This document shows, piece by piece, positions 9,202 through 16,858 of a stretch of 64,000 bases of DNA; within the stretch, counting starts at the first letter, position 1, and each line of letters begins with the position of its first letter. The position numbers were made by a program, and so were the translations under genes. Source of the stretch: Hydrogenovibrio halophilus DSM 15072 (GTDB taxonomy: Bacteria > Pseudomonadota > Gammaproteobacteria > Thiomicrospirales > Thiomicrospiraceae); NCBI RefSeq assembly GCF_000384235.1, contig NZ_KB913033.1, positions 1,309,164 through 1,373,163 of the forward strand, in the 5' to 3' direction. Under the pieces are notes generated by a model. That model was given only the letters and a program-made list of their open reading frames with translations. It did not search any database and was not told where the DNA came from.

Positions 9202-10029
9202 TTATTTCAGTGCAAAGTCGGTCCAGACCGGCGCGTGGTCGGACGGTTTTTCCATGCCGCGAATGTCGTAGCAGACGCCGCTGTCGGTGGCCTTTTTGAC
9301 CAGGCCTGGTGTCGCCAGCAGGGTGTCAATGCGCAGGCCGCGCTTGGGCTCGGCCTGAAAACCACGGGAGCGGTAATCAAACCAGCTGAAAGTGCGGTCT
9401 TCGTCCGGGTGAATCTGACGGAACGAATCTTTCAGCCCCCAGCCGATCAGCGTCTGCCACCATTCGCGCTCTTCGGGCAAAAAGCTGGCTTTGCCATCGC
9501 GCAGCCAGCGTTTGCGGTTCTGTTCGCCAATGCCGATGTCTCTGTCTTCCGGCGAAATATTGAAGTCGCCCATCACAATCACATTGTCCTCGGGCGAACA
9601 GGCCTGGTTGAGATAGTCCATCAGGTCCTGATAGAACTTTTCCTTGGCCGGAAATTTGGTCGGATGTTTGCGGTTTTCGCCCTGCGGGAAATAGCCGTTC
9701 AATACCTTGAGCGTTTCGCCGCCGGGGGTTTCAAAGCGACCGATGATCATGCGTTTTTGCGCTTCGTCCGTGTCGTGATCCCAGCCGTACTGGTAATCGA
9801 CCAGCTGCACCTGATCCGGATCGAACAGCAGGGCCACGCCGTAATGGGTTTTCTGGCCCATAAACACAGCCTGATACCCCAGTTTTTCCAGGTCCTGAAC
9901 CGGAAATTCATGGTCCTGGACCTTGGTTTCCTGCAGACCGATGATGGCCGGATGCAGTTCGGCTTTGAGCGCATCCAGCTGATGCAGACGCATGCGCACG
10001 CTGTTGACATTGAATGAGACGATTTTCAT
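9202..10029 (-). CDS. xthA: Exodeoxyribonuclease III (AP endonuclease)
   Basis: The 275-residue product begins MKIVSFNVNSVRMRLHQLDAL and shows LQETKVQDHEFP with the metal-binding Glu, GDFNISPEDRDIG, YRSRGFQAEPKRGLRIDTLL and the terminal SDHAPVW. These are the catalytic motifs of the ExoIII/APE family. It removes abasic sites and 3' blocks in base excision repair. Compared with the E. coli enzyme, the segment LATPGLVKKATDSGV occupies a variable stretch and is encoded by an exact dispersed palindrome followed by AAAAA. A second, imperfect copy is at 9599. Confidence 0.95.
   Translation of the reverse strand: MKIVSFNVNSVRMRLHQLDALKAELHPAIIGLQETKVQDHEFPVQDLEKLGYQAVFMGQKTHYGVALLFDPDQVQLVDYQYGWDHDTDEAQKRMIIGRFETPGGETLKVLNGYFPQGENRKHPTKFPAKEKFYQDLMDYLNQACSPEDNVIVMGDFNISPEDRDIGIGEQNRKRWLRDGKASFLPEEREWWQTLIGWGLKDSFRQIHPDEDRTFSWFDYRSRGFQAEPKRGLRIDTLLATPGLVKKATDSGVCYDIRGMEKPSDHAPVWTDFALK
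9299..9310. repeat. ACCAGGCCTGGT palindrome copy 3 (inside xthA)
   Basis: Exact core with left flank CTTTTTG, so the xthA codons read Thr-Pro-Gly-Leu-Val-Lys-Lys on the minus strand. Confidence 0.9.
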
Positions 10030-10147
10030 AAGGAAATGGCTCAGCTAAATAAAAAATGATTATACCAGAGCCCGTTGTCACATTCAGGCACATGACGGTT
10101 CACAACCACAATGCTAAAATGCCTTTAACCATAAATAAGGAATTGCC

Positions 10148-11002
10148 ATGAGCCGTGTGTTTCGTTTGATTATTTCATGCCCCGATCAGGTCGGGATCGT
10201 CGCCAAAGTGGCCGGGTTCATTGCCGAGCAGGGCGGCTCCATCATCGAGGCCAATCATCACACCGATTCGGTCAACCGCTGGTTTTTCATGCGTCACGAA
10301 ATTCTGGCCGAATCGTTGAACAATGATCTGGACGGCTTCAAGCAGGGTTTTGAGGCCATTGCCCGGGATTTTGAAATGCAATGGCAGATCACCGATTCGG
10401 CACGCCCCAAAAAGATCGCGCTGTTTGCGTCCAGGGAATCGCATTGCCTGGCGGATCTGCTTTATCGCTGGCATGACGAAAACCTGCCCGGCGACATTGC
10501 CTGCGTGATCGCCAATCATCCCGATCTGGAGCAGATGGCGCAGTGGTACGAGGTGCCGTTTCATCACGTTCCGGTCACGCCGGAAACCAAGCCGGAAGCG
10601 TTTGCCCGGGCCGAAGCGCTGGTGGCCGAATACGAGGTGGATGTGATTGTGCTGGCGCGTTACATGCAGATACTGCCGCCGCAGATGTGTGCCGATTACG
10701 CCGGGCGGGTGATCAATATCCACCACAGTTTTTTGCCGTCCTTTGTCGGTGCCAAGCCCTATCATCAGGCGTACGAGCGCGGGGTCAAGCTGATCGGCGC
10801 CACCTGCCATTATGTGACCGAAGAGCTGGATGCCGGTCCTATTATTGAGCAGGACGTGATCCGTGTATCGCATTCACACACCATTGACGACATGCGTCGT
10901 CAGGGCCGGGATGTGGAAAAAACCGTCCTTTCCCGCGGCCTGCGCTACCATCTGGAAGACCGGGTGCTGATCCACGGCAATAAAACGGTGGTGTTTGCGT
11001 AA
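10148..11002 (+). CDS. purU: Formyltetrahydrofolate deformylase
   Basis: The 284-residue product has an N-terminal ACT domain (FRLIISCPDQVGIVAKVAGFIAEQGGSIIEANHHTD) and a formyltransferase-type domain with VIANHPDLE, LARYMQILPP, INIHHSFLPSFVGAKPYHQAYERGVKLIGATCHYVTEELDAGPIIEQD. PurU hydrolyses 10-formyl-THF to formate and THF, balancing the one-carbon pool and supplying formate. Asn, His and Asp of the active site are all present. A TGCTAAAAT extended -10 element lies about 30 bp upstream of the start, and the gene is divergent from xthA. Confidence 0.95.
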   Translation: MSRVFRLIISCPDQVGIVAKVAGFIAEQGGSIIEANHHTDSVNRWFFMRHEILAESLNNDLDGFKQGFEAIARDFEMQWQITDSARPKKIALFASRESHCLADLLYRWHDENLPGDIACVIANHPDLEQMAQWYEVPFHHVPVTPETKPEAFARAEALVAEYEVDVIVLARYMQILPPQMCADYAGRVINIHHSFLPSFVGAKPYHQAYERGVKLIGATCHYVTEELDAGPIIEQDVIRVSHSHTIDDMRRQGRDVEKTVLSRGLRYHLEDRVLIHGNKTVVFA

Positions 11003-11103
11003 CGTGCTGGATATCTTGTCCGTAAACTATGAGCCTCATTTTTTGAAGCAGGCGTTTGTTATTTCTGATGACAAAAGGCAGACACTTTGCTAGTATCAAA
11101 AGT

Positions 11104-11385
11104 ATGACAAAACAATTTAACTGGAATCCAGACAAGAATCGCCGGTTAATTCAAGAACGCCGCATCTGCTTTGAAGATGTGGTTTTTGCTGTTCAGCAAG
11201 GAAAATTGTTGGATGACTTGATTCATCCCAATAATCAGAAATACCCTGAACAGAGAATCATGGTCATTGAATTGGATGGGTATGCTTACCTGGTGCCCTA
11301 TGTCGAGAATGAGGAAGAGTTCTTTCTCAAAACCATCATTCCAAGCCGAAAAGCTCGAAAGCGGTATTTAGGAGAAAGGTCATGA
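11104..11385 (+). CDS. BrnT-type (DUF497) toxin
   Basis: A 93-residue protein beginning MTKQFNWNPDKNRRLIQERRICFEDVV, followed by RIMVIELDGYAYLVPYVENEEEFFLKTIIPSRKARKRYL. This matches the DUF497/BrnT RelE-fold family, whose members are ribonuclease toxins. I chose the ATG at 11104 because the family pattern begins there; an upstream ATG at 11056 would add an unconserved tail. Its stop overlaps the next gene's start by 4 bp, the usual coupling of toxin and antitoxin. Confidence 0.8.
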   Translation: MTKQFNWNPDKNRRLIQERRICFEDVVFAVQQGKLLDDLIHPNNQKYPEQRIMVIELDGYAYLVPYVENEEEFFLKTIIPSRKARKRYLGERS

Positions 11386-11666
11386 CACACGAGAATGGCG
11401 AAATGTTAGAGGAAGAGGAAACAGCCGTTTTAGAGGCATTCAATGCCAATGAATATGAGTCAGTTCTAACGGAACAAAGAAAATCCACGTTGGTTGAATC
11501 CGCAAACGCCAGCGTTAAGAAAGACAAACGCATTAATATTCGTATCGCTCAGCGTGACTTGGAAGCGCTGCAGCGAAAAGCGATGCAAGAAGGGATGCCT
11601 TACCAAACCCTCATTGCCAGTATTTTGCACAAATACGCCTCTGGCAGCCTGACAGACTCTCGTTAG
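11382..11666 (+). CDS. BrnA/CopG-like antitoxin of the pair
   Basis: A 94-residue protein. The acidic N-terminal half (ENGEMLEEEETAVLEAFNANEYESV) is the likely toxin-neutralising region. The C-terminal half, RINIRIAQRDLEALQRKAMQEGMPYQTLIASILHKYASG, is a ribbon-helix-helix DNA-binding domain of the kind paired with DUF497 toxins. It would bind the promoter of the pair and repress it. The reading frame overlaps the toxin by ATGA. The gene ends before a strong terminator hairpin at 11749. Confidence 0.8.
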   Translation: MTHENGEMLEEEETAVLEAFNANEYESVLTEQRKSTLVESANASVKKDKRINIRIAQRDLEALQRKAMQEGMPYQTLIASILHKYASGSLTDSR

Positions 11667-11748
11667 AGTTGGTTATGTTTACAGGCCTTGCCTGTTGAAA
11701 AATGCTTGCTTTGAGTGAAGGCAAAGCGCCTTCTTCCAAGTCGGACGA

Positions 11749-11795
11749 CAGGAAAGCGCTCAGAGCAATGGTGCCCTCTCGGCTTTCCTGTTTTT
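11749..11795. terminator. Hairpin terminator between convergent genes
   Basis: CAGGAAAGC and GCTTTCCTG are a perfect 9-bp inverted repeat around a 24-base loop, followed by TTTTT on the plus strand. It sits between the antitoxin gene and the convergent coiled-coil gene. A shorter inverted repeat, ACAGGC/GCCTGT, precedes it at 11681-11695. Confidence 0.6.
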
Positions 11796-11801
11796 GACGG
11801 G

Positions 11802-12098
11802 TTAGTTGTTTTTACTGAATCTGGATTTTGCTTTTTGCATGGCGGCTTTCAATGATTCAAATGCGCTGTTTGCGCCGTCCTTGATGTCTTCCCAGGCGTC
11901 GGAGCTTGAATTTTGCACTTCCTGCAGTTTTTCCCGGGCTTTTTCCTGCGACGCTTCCAGTTCTTCGATTTTTTGCTCGTATTCGATTTTTTTCTCCGCT
12001 TCGGCCATTTTAGCTTTGGCTTTCAGCTGGTCAATTTCTGCGCGCCACTCATCCAGTTGGGCTTGCAGCTTTTGCTCATAGGCTTCTTTCTTGTCCAT
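11802..12098 (-). CDS. Small coiled-coil protein of unknown function
   Basis: A 98-residue, highly charged protein. The first two thirds (KKEAYEQKLQAQLDEWRAEIDQLKAKAKMAEAEKKIEYEQKIEELEA) form a long heptad-like helix, and the tail SSSDAWEDIKDGANSAFESLKAAMQKAKSRF looks amphipathic. It resembles small stress-associated coiled-coil proteins found in many Proteobacteria, but I cannot name it. The ATG at 12098 is preferred over an upstream one because AGGAG stands 9 bases before it. Monocistronic, convergent with the toxin-antitoxin pair. Confidence 0.7.
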   Translation of the reverse strand: MDKKEAYEQKLQAQLDEWRAEIDQLKAKAKMAEAEKKIEYEQKIEELEASQEKAREKLQEVQNSSSDAWEDIKDGANSAFESLKAAMQKAKSRFSKNN

Positions 12099-12206
12099 TG
12101 CATCTCTCCTGGTTTGGGATGTCCAAAGGCCACATAGTGGCAATCCTCTCTTTCCATTAAGCCTATGTGAATGCGGACTGTCAACAGCGGGTGGCGACGG
12201 GGCTTT

Positions 12207-13076
12207 TTAGCGCAGCTGGAACTGGATGGGGACGCTCAGGCGCCAGCTTTGTCTTTGGATGTCTTTGAAAAACGGTTTGAAACGCATTTTCAGGCGCTGT
12301 TGCAGGATTTCCCGCGCGGCATCGTCGAGCGGTCGGTGACCGCTGCTTTCCACGATTTGCAAATCGCTGATGCGGCCGTTTCGATGAATGGTGAAACTTA
12401 GCATGACCTCGCCCTGCATTCGGCGTCTTTGCGCCCGGCGCGGGTATACGTCCTGCGCCAGTTTGGCCAGGGTCTGGTTGAGCTGGTTGAGGTAACGCTG
12501 TTCGGCGGCGTCGATGTCGGCCTGGGAGACGGCCGGTGGTTTGGGCACCGAGGCTTTGGGCACAGGTTTGGGGGCGGTGTCCGGCTTGGACTCTGGCTTG
12601 GGTTCCGGCTTGGGCTCTGGCTTGGGTTCCGGTTTGGGCTCTGGCTTGGGTTCCGGTTTGGGTTCTGGGTTGGGCTCCGGTTTGGGCTCCGGTTTGGGCT
12701 CCGGCTTGGGTTCCGGTTTGGGCTCTGGCTTGGGTTCCGGTTTGGGTTCTGGCTTGGGCTCCGGTTTGGGCTCTGGCTTGGGTTCTGGCTTGGGTTCCGG
12801 TTTGGGCTCTGATTTGGGCTCTGATTTGGGCTCTGATTTGGGCTCTGATTTGGGTTCTGATTTGGGTTCTGATTTGGGTTCCGGCTTTGGCTCTGGTTCT
12901 GGCTCTGGTTCGGCGGTGTCGGTTGGGGTTTCAAACATGCTGAGTTCGACCGGCACTTCCCGTGCGGCTGTGTGATCGGTTGTCTGCGGTGGCCATGTCG
13001 TCCACAGGATCAGCGCCGTGATCATGGCGTAAAGTAAGGCTGTGCCGACAAAGGCTTTGAAGGTCCGGTTCTGCAT
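12207..13076 (-). CDS. tonB: TonB energy-transducing protein with long Pro-Glu-Pro-Lys linker
   Basis: The 289-residue product has one N-terminal membrane anchor ([21 protein letters not shown]), a very long periplasmic linker of about 110 residues made of EPKP/EPKS tetrapeptides, and a C-terminal TonB domain ([50 protein letters not shown]). It passes proton-motive-force energy from ExbB-ExbD to outer-membrane receptors such as the Zn/Fe-type receptor at 48.2 kb. The linker DNA is a 12-bp tandem array and could vary in copy number. It is last in the exbB-exbD-tonB operon, with 10 bp after exbD. Confidence 0.93.
   Translation of the reverse strand: MQNRTFKAFVGTALLYAMITALILWTTWPPQTTDHTAAREVPVELSMFETPTDTAEPEPEPEPKPEPKSEPKSEPKSEPKSEPKSEPKSEPKPEPKPEPKPEPKPEPKPEPKPEPKPEPKPEPKPEPKPEPKPEPNPEPKPEPKPEPKPEPKPEPKPEPKPESKPDTAPKPVPKASVPKPPAVSQADIDAAEQRYLNQLNQTLAKLAQDVYPRRAQRRRMQGEVMLSFTIHRNGRISDLQIVESSGHRPLDDAAREILQQRLKMRFKPFFKDIQRQSWRLSVPIQFQLR
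12582..12920. repeat. 12-bp tandem repeat array in tonB
   Basis: On the plus strand, imperfect units such as GGCTCTGGCTTG and GGTTCCGGTTTG follow each other for about 28 units, each coding one four-residue EPKP, EPKS or EPNP block. Third-position changes are scattered, so the array is not a freshly expanded homogeneous one, apart from the run of near-identical GATTTGGGCTCT-type units at 12808-12880. Confidence 0.9.
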
Positions 13077-13086
13077 GGTGAACGCG

Positions 13087-13470
13087 TCAGGGCGTGTTTT
13101 CGGTTAAAAATGTCAGGTTGGACAGGTCGTGCGATTTGAGCAGGTCCACCAGGCGGATAAAGTGGCCGAATTCGGCTTTTTGGTCAACCTTGACCACCAG
13201 TGGGGTCTCGGCATCAAGCGGTTGCAGACGGGCGTTGAGATCGTCAAATGGCAAAGGCGTTTCGTCAAAAAACAGCGCGCCCTGGGCATCAATGGCCAGA
13301 TGCACCGGATCGGTCTCCGGCGGGGTGTAACTTTCGGTGTGCTCCGTTTCGGGCAGTGTGATGTCCAGCGAATCGGTGACAATGAAGCTGGCGGTGGTCA
13401 GGACCACGGCCAGCAGCACCAGCATCACATCAATCAGGGGAATGACGTTGATGTCGTCAAAGCGTTTCAT
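13087..13470 (-). CDS. exbD: ExbD-type proton channel subunit
   Basis: The 127-residue product opens [31 protein letters not shown], which holds the single membrane helix with the proton-carrying Asp of the [13 protein letters not shown] motif. A periplasmic domain of about 85 residues follows. It assembles with ExbB to energise TonB. Its start lies 14 bp inside the end of exbB, indicating translational coupling. Confidence 0.93.
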   Translation of the reverse strand: MKRFDDINVIPLIDVMLVLLAVVLTTASFIVTDSLDITLPETEHTESYTPPETDPVHLAIDAQGALFFDETPLPFDDLNARLQPLDAETPLVVKVDQKAEFGHFIRLVDLLKSHDLSNLTFLTENTP

Positions 13471-13906
13471 GCCGACTCCGTTCCTCTGCGGTCATGGCCT
13501 TGAAATGGCCCATTTTGACGTCCACCTGACGCATCAGCAGGTTGTAGGCCATGATGCTGGGAATGGCGACGGCAATGCCGCCGGCGGTGGCTTTGAGCGC
13601 CATCGCCAGCCCCACCATGATCTGGCCGGTGTCGATGCTTTGCGACATGCCCAGATCGTAAAAGGTGACCAGAATGCCCAGTACCGTTCCCAGCAGCCCG
13701 ACATAGGGCGCGTTGGCACCGACCGTTGAAATCAGGGTGAGGTTGCGGGTCAGGTCCACGTGCAGGGTGGCCGGATGGGTGTAGGTGTCCAGCGCCAACT
13801 GGCGGTAAAACAGAATGCGTTCCAGTGTGAACCAGGTGGCGATAAACGCCATCAGGCCCAACAGGCTGAACACGACCGGATCAAGGTAGGTTTTGAGCAG
13901 TTCCAT
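13457..13906 (-). CDS. exbB: ExbB-type proton channel subunit (MotA/TolQ/ExbB family)
   Basis: The 149-residue product is short for the family but has the core: a first membrane helix (YLDPVVFSLLGLMAFIATWFTLE), then LISTVGANAPYVGLLGTVLGILVTFYDLG and IMVGLAMALKATAGGIAVAIPSIMAYNLL, which are the conserved channel-lining helices. It forms the ring that conducts protons together with ExbD. First gene of exbB-exbD-tonB, divided from tmcA by about 75 bp of AT-rich sequence. The small size is typical of ExbB from TonB systems that lack the N-terminal periplasmic extension. Confidence 0.92.
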   Translation of the reverse strand: MELLKTYLDPVVFSLLGLMAFIATWFTLERILFYRQLALDTYTHPATLHVDLTRNLTLISTVGANAPYVGLLGTVLGILVTFYDLGMSQSIDTGQIMVGLAMALKATAGGIAVAIPSIMAYNLLMRQVDVKMGHFKAMTAEERSRHETL

Positions 13907-13983
13907 AGACGTTCGCTTTTTCGCGTTTAGTTAAGAATGATTATTGTAATCAATACCAGTGATGTTTTAAATGTGCCAATGGC

Positions 13984-16239
13984 CTAAAACCGTTCTTTGA
14001 ACCAGTTTTTCCATTGTTGCTCCAGACTTTTGCGGCTATTGCAGGGGCTGGCGGAGACCACTTTTGACCAGGCCTGGTGTTGCACCCCCTTTTTTAACCA
14101 GGCCTGCGCCATCGGCGAAAGTTCGGTCAGGGTGCCAAGGCTCAGTTGCGCCAGTGTCCAGTCACGCAGGGCCAGCGCGCAGCTTTCAAACGGTCGGCCT
14201 TGCAGATACGCCTTAATCACTGTGTCGTGGTCGAATGCGGCGTCTGGTGTGTTTCCGGCCCAGAGCGCGGGCAGCAACGCCGGGTCCAGATCGTTCAAAG
14301 GACCGGCCAATTGCCAGCTGAGTTCGCGATAAAAGCGGGTTTGCGCGCTTTGGTGGCTTGGGGTCGCATTGTCGGAAACGGGCCGAACCATCATCACCGA
14401 GTGCCGCCCGCTGGCGTGATCCTGTTTTAATCCCAGATGCTGGGGCGCAAACCCATGCCGTTTCCAGAATCGCAGCAATTCGGGGGTGGCGCCGAAACTG
14501 GTGCTCAGATAGGCCTTGTTTTGGGCGTCAGCGCTTTGCACAAACCGTTGCAGCAAGGCGCTGCCCAGCCCGTGGTTTTGCCAGTCCGGCGCAATGGCCA
14601 ATCGCTGAATGCGCCAGCTGTCGGCGGTTTGCCAGTGATCGTCCCAGTTGATCTGGGCCAGTTTTTGCGCGACCAGATGGCCCTGAAAACGGCGACCGGG
14701 CTGGTGTGGCGGCAATTGGCCTTCGGGCAATGCCCAGAGCACGCCGAGCACGGTCCGATCCATTTCCAGCGTCCAGAGCGCTTGCTGGGGCAACGACAGC
14801 AGTCGCATCAAATCATTGGGGCGGTGCTGGTAATGCGCCTGTCCCAGCAGCGCCATGATCTGGCGTAAGTGGTCGGGCGCTTGCAACAATGTCGGAATCG
14901 ACCAGGCCTGGTAATGGGGTTCGCATGCCGTGGTTTGGTGACTGGGGTGGCTTGGGTGTGACGGTGCGTCGCTTGGGTTGACGGGGGCGCCCGGCTCGTT
15001 TGCGTCGCCAAGGCACAGCAGATCGTTGATCGTCTGTTCCAGCGGGTCGCCGGGCGCCCAGCGTATCGGGGCTTGCAGGCGCTGGTGATATACTCGGTCA
15101 AACGTCTGTCGAAGACGCGGCAGCAGTTTGAGCACAAAGCCGCGTCCCGAACCTTCATAGCCTTCGGTGGTGGTGGCCGCGACCACTCTGGGGTAGCGCT
15201 GAAACAAGCGCCAGAGCAACGGTTGCGACAGGTGCGCGGCTTCGTCAATCAGCAGCAGATCCGGCGGGGCAGCGTCTGTGTTTGCCAACAGCGCATCCGG
15301 CGGCTGGTAATGCAGCCGATGGGTTTGGCCAGTTTGCGGGTGGGGCCAGCTGAGCGTATGCGGACCCGTTTCCGCACAGCCCGGTTGCTGTTGCAAAAAT
15401 GACCAGGCCTGGTGAATCTGGGCCGGTCTGGCCGCGCTGATCACCAGTCGGGTTTTGCCGCGCTGCCATAATTGCCAGCAGGCCAGCCCCAGCAAAGTTG
15501 ATTTGCCGCGTCCTCTGGGCGCTTCGATGATCAAGGGCCGTTTGCGGTGGCCGGTGGCCACGGTTTCAATGGTCTGGTACACCCTGGCCTGTTCCGGGGT
15601 AAAGCCCTGCTCGGTGAATTTGGCGGGCTGGCGGGCCGGTGCGGTTTGGGTCGATGACAATCCCAAGTCGTGCGGCCAATTGTCCGGCCAGGAAGGCAAA
15701 CGATTCTGACCGGGCATCTGGGTCAGGGTCAAAGCGCTGGTTGTCGGGGTTTGCAGCCATTGCACAAAACCATGGTTTTCCGGGCCTTGGCCATGACTGA
15801 TAAAAGGACGCATCGCCGGATTGGGTTCGTTCGAGTCCTGAGGTGGCAATCCCAGCAGACAAACGCCGCCGGCGCGGATCATGCCGCTGACAATGGCCAG
15901 GGCTTCGGCCTCAATCCCGTGTTGCAGGTCCAGTACGGCAAAATCGGTTTCCTGCCCCAGTGATTGCTTGAGCTGGGAAGCGGATCGGTGGGTAAGGTAT
16001 TCGGATTCGTGCGCAGGGGGTGGGCCAATGCGCAGGCCTTTGCCTCCGGCTTCGCGCCAGGGCGTGAGCAAAGCATCGATCACTTCCGAGCGCCATTGGG
16101 GCGTGCCCTGAACTCGGATGAGGGCGCGATGACGCCGCTGGTGCAAGCCTTGAAAAAGGGTTTGGCAGCCTTGCAGAAAATCCGTACCATGAAAGTATCC
16201 TTGGGAGAATCCTGGGTCAGTGGAAGGGGTTGCAGGCAT
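13984..16239 (-). CDS. tmcA: tRNA(Met) cytidine acetyltransferase
   Basis: About 750 residues. The order is that of TmcA: an N-terminal DUF1726 region, a helicase-like ATPase module with Walker A APRGRGKSTLLGL (near residue 245) and Walker B LLLIDEAAHLSQPLL, a GNAT acetyltransferase domain with RLAIAPDWQNHGLGSALLQRF, and a C-terminal tRNA-binding part. It makes N4-acetylcytidine at the wobble base of elongator tRNA-Met. The upstream in-frame ATG at 16263 is possible, but the ATG at 16239 lies where a CATG is shared with the divergent gene. Four copies or partial copies of the dispersed palindrome lie inside this one gene, each read with Gln-Ala-Trp. Confidence 0.93.
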   Translation of the reverse strand: MPATPSTDPGFSQGYFHGTDFLQGCQTLFQGLHQRRHRALIRVQGTPQWRSEVIDALLTPWREAGGKGLRIGPPPAHESEYLTHRSASQLKQSLGQETDFAVLDLQHGIEAEALAIVSGMIRAGGVCLLGLPPQDSNEPNPAMRPFISHGQGPENHGFVQWLQTPTTSALTLTQMPGQNRLPSWPDNWPHDLGLSSTQTAPARQPAKFTEQGFTPEQARVYQTIETVATGHRKRPLIIEAPRGRGKSTLLGLACWQLWQRGKTRLVISAARPAQIHQAWSFLQQQPGCAETGPHTLSWPHPQTGQTHRLHYQPPDALLANTDAAPPDLLLIDEAAHLSQPLLWRLFQRYPRVVAATTTEGYEGSGRGFVLKLLPRLRQTFDRVYHQRLQAPIRWAPGDPLEQTINDLLCLGDANEPGAPVNPSDAPSHPSHPSHQTTACEPHYQAWSIPTLLQAPDHLRQIMALLGQAHYQHRPNDLMRLLSLPQQALWTLEMDRTVLGVLWALPEGQLPPHQPGRRFQGHLVAQKLAQINWDDHWQTADSWRIQRLAIAPDWQNHGLGSALLQRFVQSADAQNKAYLSTSFGATPELLRFWKRHGFAPQHLGLKQDHASGRHSVMMVRPVSDNATPSHQSAQTRFYRELSWQLAGPLNDLDPALLPALWAGNTPDAAFDHDTVIKAYLQGRPFESCALALRDWTLAQLSLGTLTELSPMAQAWLKKGVQHQAWSKVVSASPCNSRKSLEQQWKNWFKERF
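14067..14078. repeat. ACCAGGCCTGGT palindrome copy 4 (inside tmcA)
   Basis: Exact core with the full left half-site CACTTTTG. Read on the minus strand as His-Gln-Ala-Trp-Ser-Lys. A partial copy, ACCAGGCCTG preceded by TTTTTA, is only 30 bp away at 14097-14106. Confidence 0.9.
14901..14912. repeat. ACCAGGCCTGGT palindrome copy 5 (inside tmcA)
   Basis: Exact core; read on the minus strand as Tyr-Gln-Ala-Trp-Ser. Confidence 0.9.
15402..15413. repeat. ACCAGGCCTGGT palindrome copy 6 (inside tmcA)
   Basis: Exact core with left flank AAAAATG; read on the minus strand as His-Gln-Ala-Trp-Ser-Phe. Confidence 0.9.
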
Positions 16240-16828
16240 GGCACAGTCAAACCGGTTGAACAATCGAAGTGGACACTATAGCAAAAATCGTAAAAACACT
16301 TGGCAAAACCTGTCAGGCCGGTTCTGGGTGGCTTTGATTGGACTGACTCTGATGGGGTTTTTTGTGAGTACGCAGGCGCAATCCGAAACGCAGAGGCTGG
16401 ATGCCTGGCAGTTGCAGCAAGCGCAGAACCTTGAGGCCATTGGGCAACAGGCCGCGCAGACCGGGCATCCGGTCATGCTGCTGTTTACCCGTTTGCACGG
16501 CGGCGGCTCCGGCACCTTGAAAGAGGAAGCGATTTTGCCGGTGGTGGAAAACGGCCTGCTGGACGGCTACGCAGTGATGCTTGAAGTCACCCTCAACTCC
16601 GGGGGAGAGGTGATCGATTTTTATGGCGAGCCGGTCAGCAAACAGACGCTGGCGGACTGGTACAACATCAGCAAATACCCGACCCTGATCACGCTGGACC
16701 CCTCCGGTGAGGAAGTCAGTGAGCGCATGGAAACCGCGGGGGCCTATGAGTATGTGCCGCATCGGATCAAGAAAATGGTCAATCAGGGCCTGCAGGCCAT
16801 GGGCCAGAGCAAGCGCCTGGATTTTTAA
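16238..16828 (+). CDS. Secreted thioredoxin-fold-like protein without CXXC
   Basis: About 196 residues. A membrane/signal segment (FWVALIGLTLMGFFVSTQAQS) is followed by a domain that reads like a thioredoxin fold: NLEAIGQQAAQTGHPVMLLFTRLHGG, then KEEAILPVVENGLLDGYAVMLEV and WYNISKYPTLITLDPSGEEV with the cis-Pro position. The usual CXXC is absent; the place is occupied by LHGGGSG, and the mature part has no Cys, so redox activity is unlikely. The start is uncertain because the ATG here overlaps the tmcA start on the other strand (shared CATG at 16237-16240). It precedes nfeD by 30 bp and may be its operon partner. Confidence 0.7.
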   Translation: MAQSNRLNNRSGHYSKNRKNTWQNLSGRFWVALIGLTLMGFFVSTQAQSETQRLDAWQLQQAQNLEAIGQQAAQTGHPVMLLFTRLHGGGSGTLKEEAILPVVENGLLDGYAVMLEVTLNSGGEVIDFYGEPVSKQTLADWYNISKYPTLITLDPSGEEVSERMETAGAYEYVPHRIKKMVNQGLQAMGQSKRLDF

Positions 16829-16858
16829 CCGGGCTTTAAACGGGTGTAAGGGAATTTT

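Noticed and set aside
12514-12975. A plus-strand frame coding a Gly-Ser-Gly-Leu repeat protein
   Set aside because: It is the reverse reading of the EPKP array of tonB; the other strand has the anchor and TonB domain.
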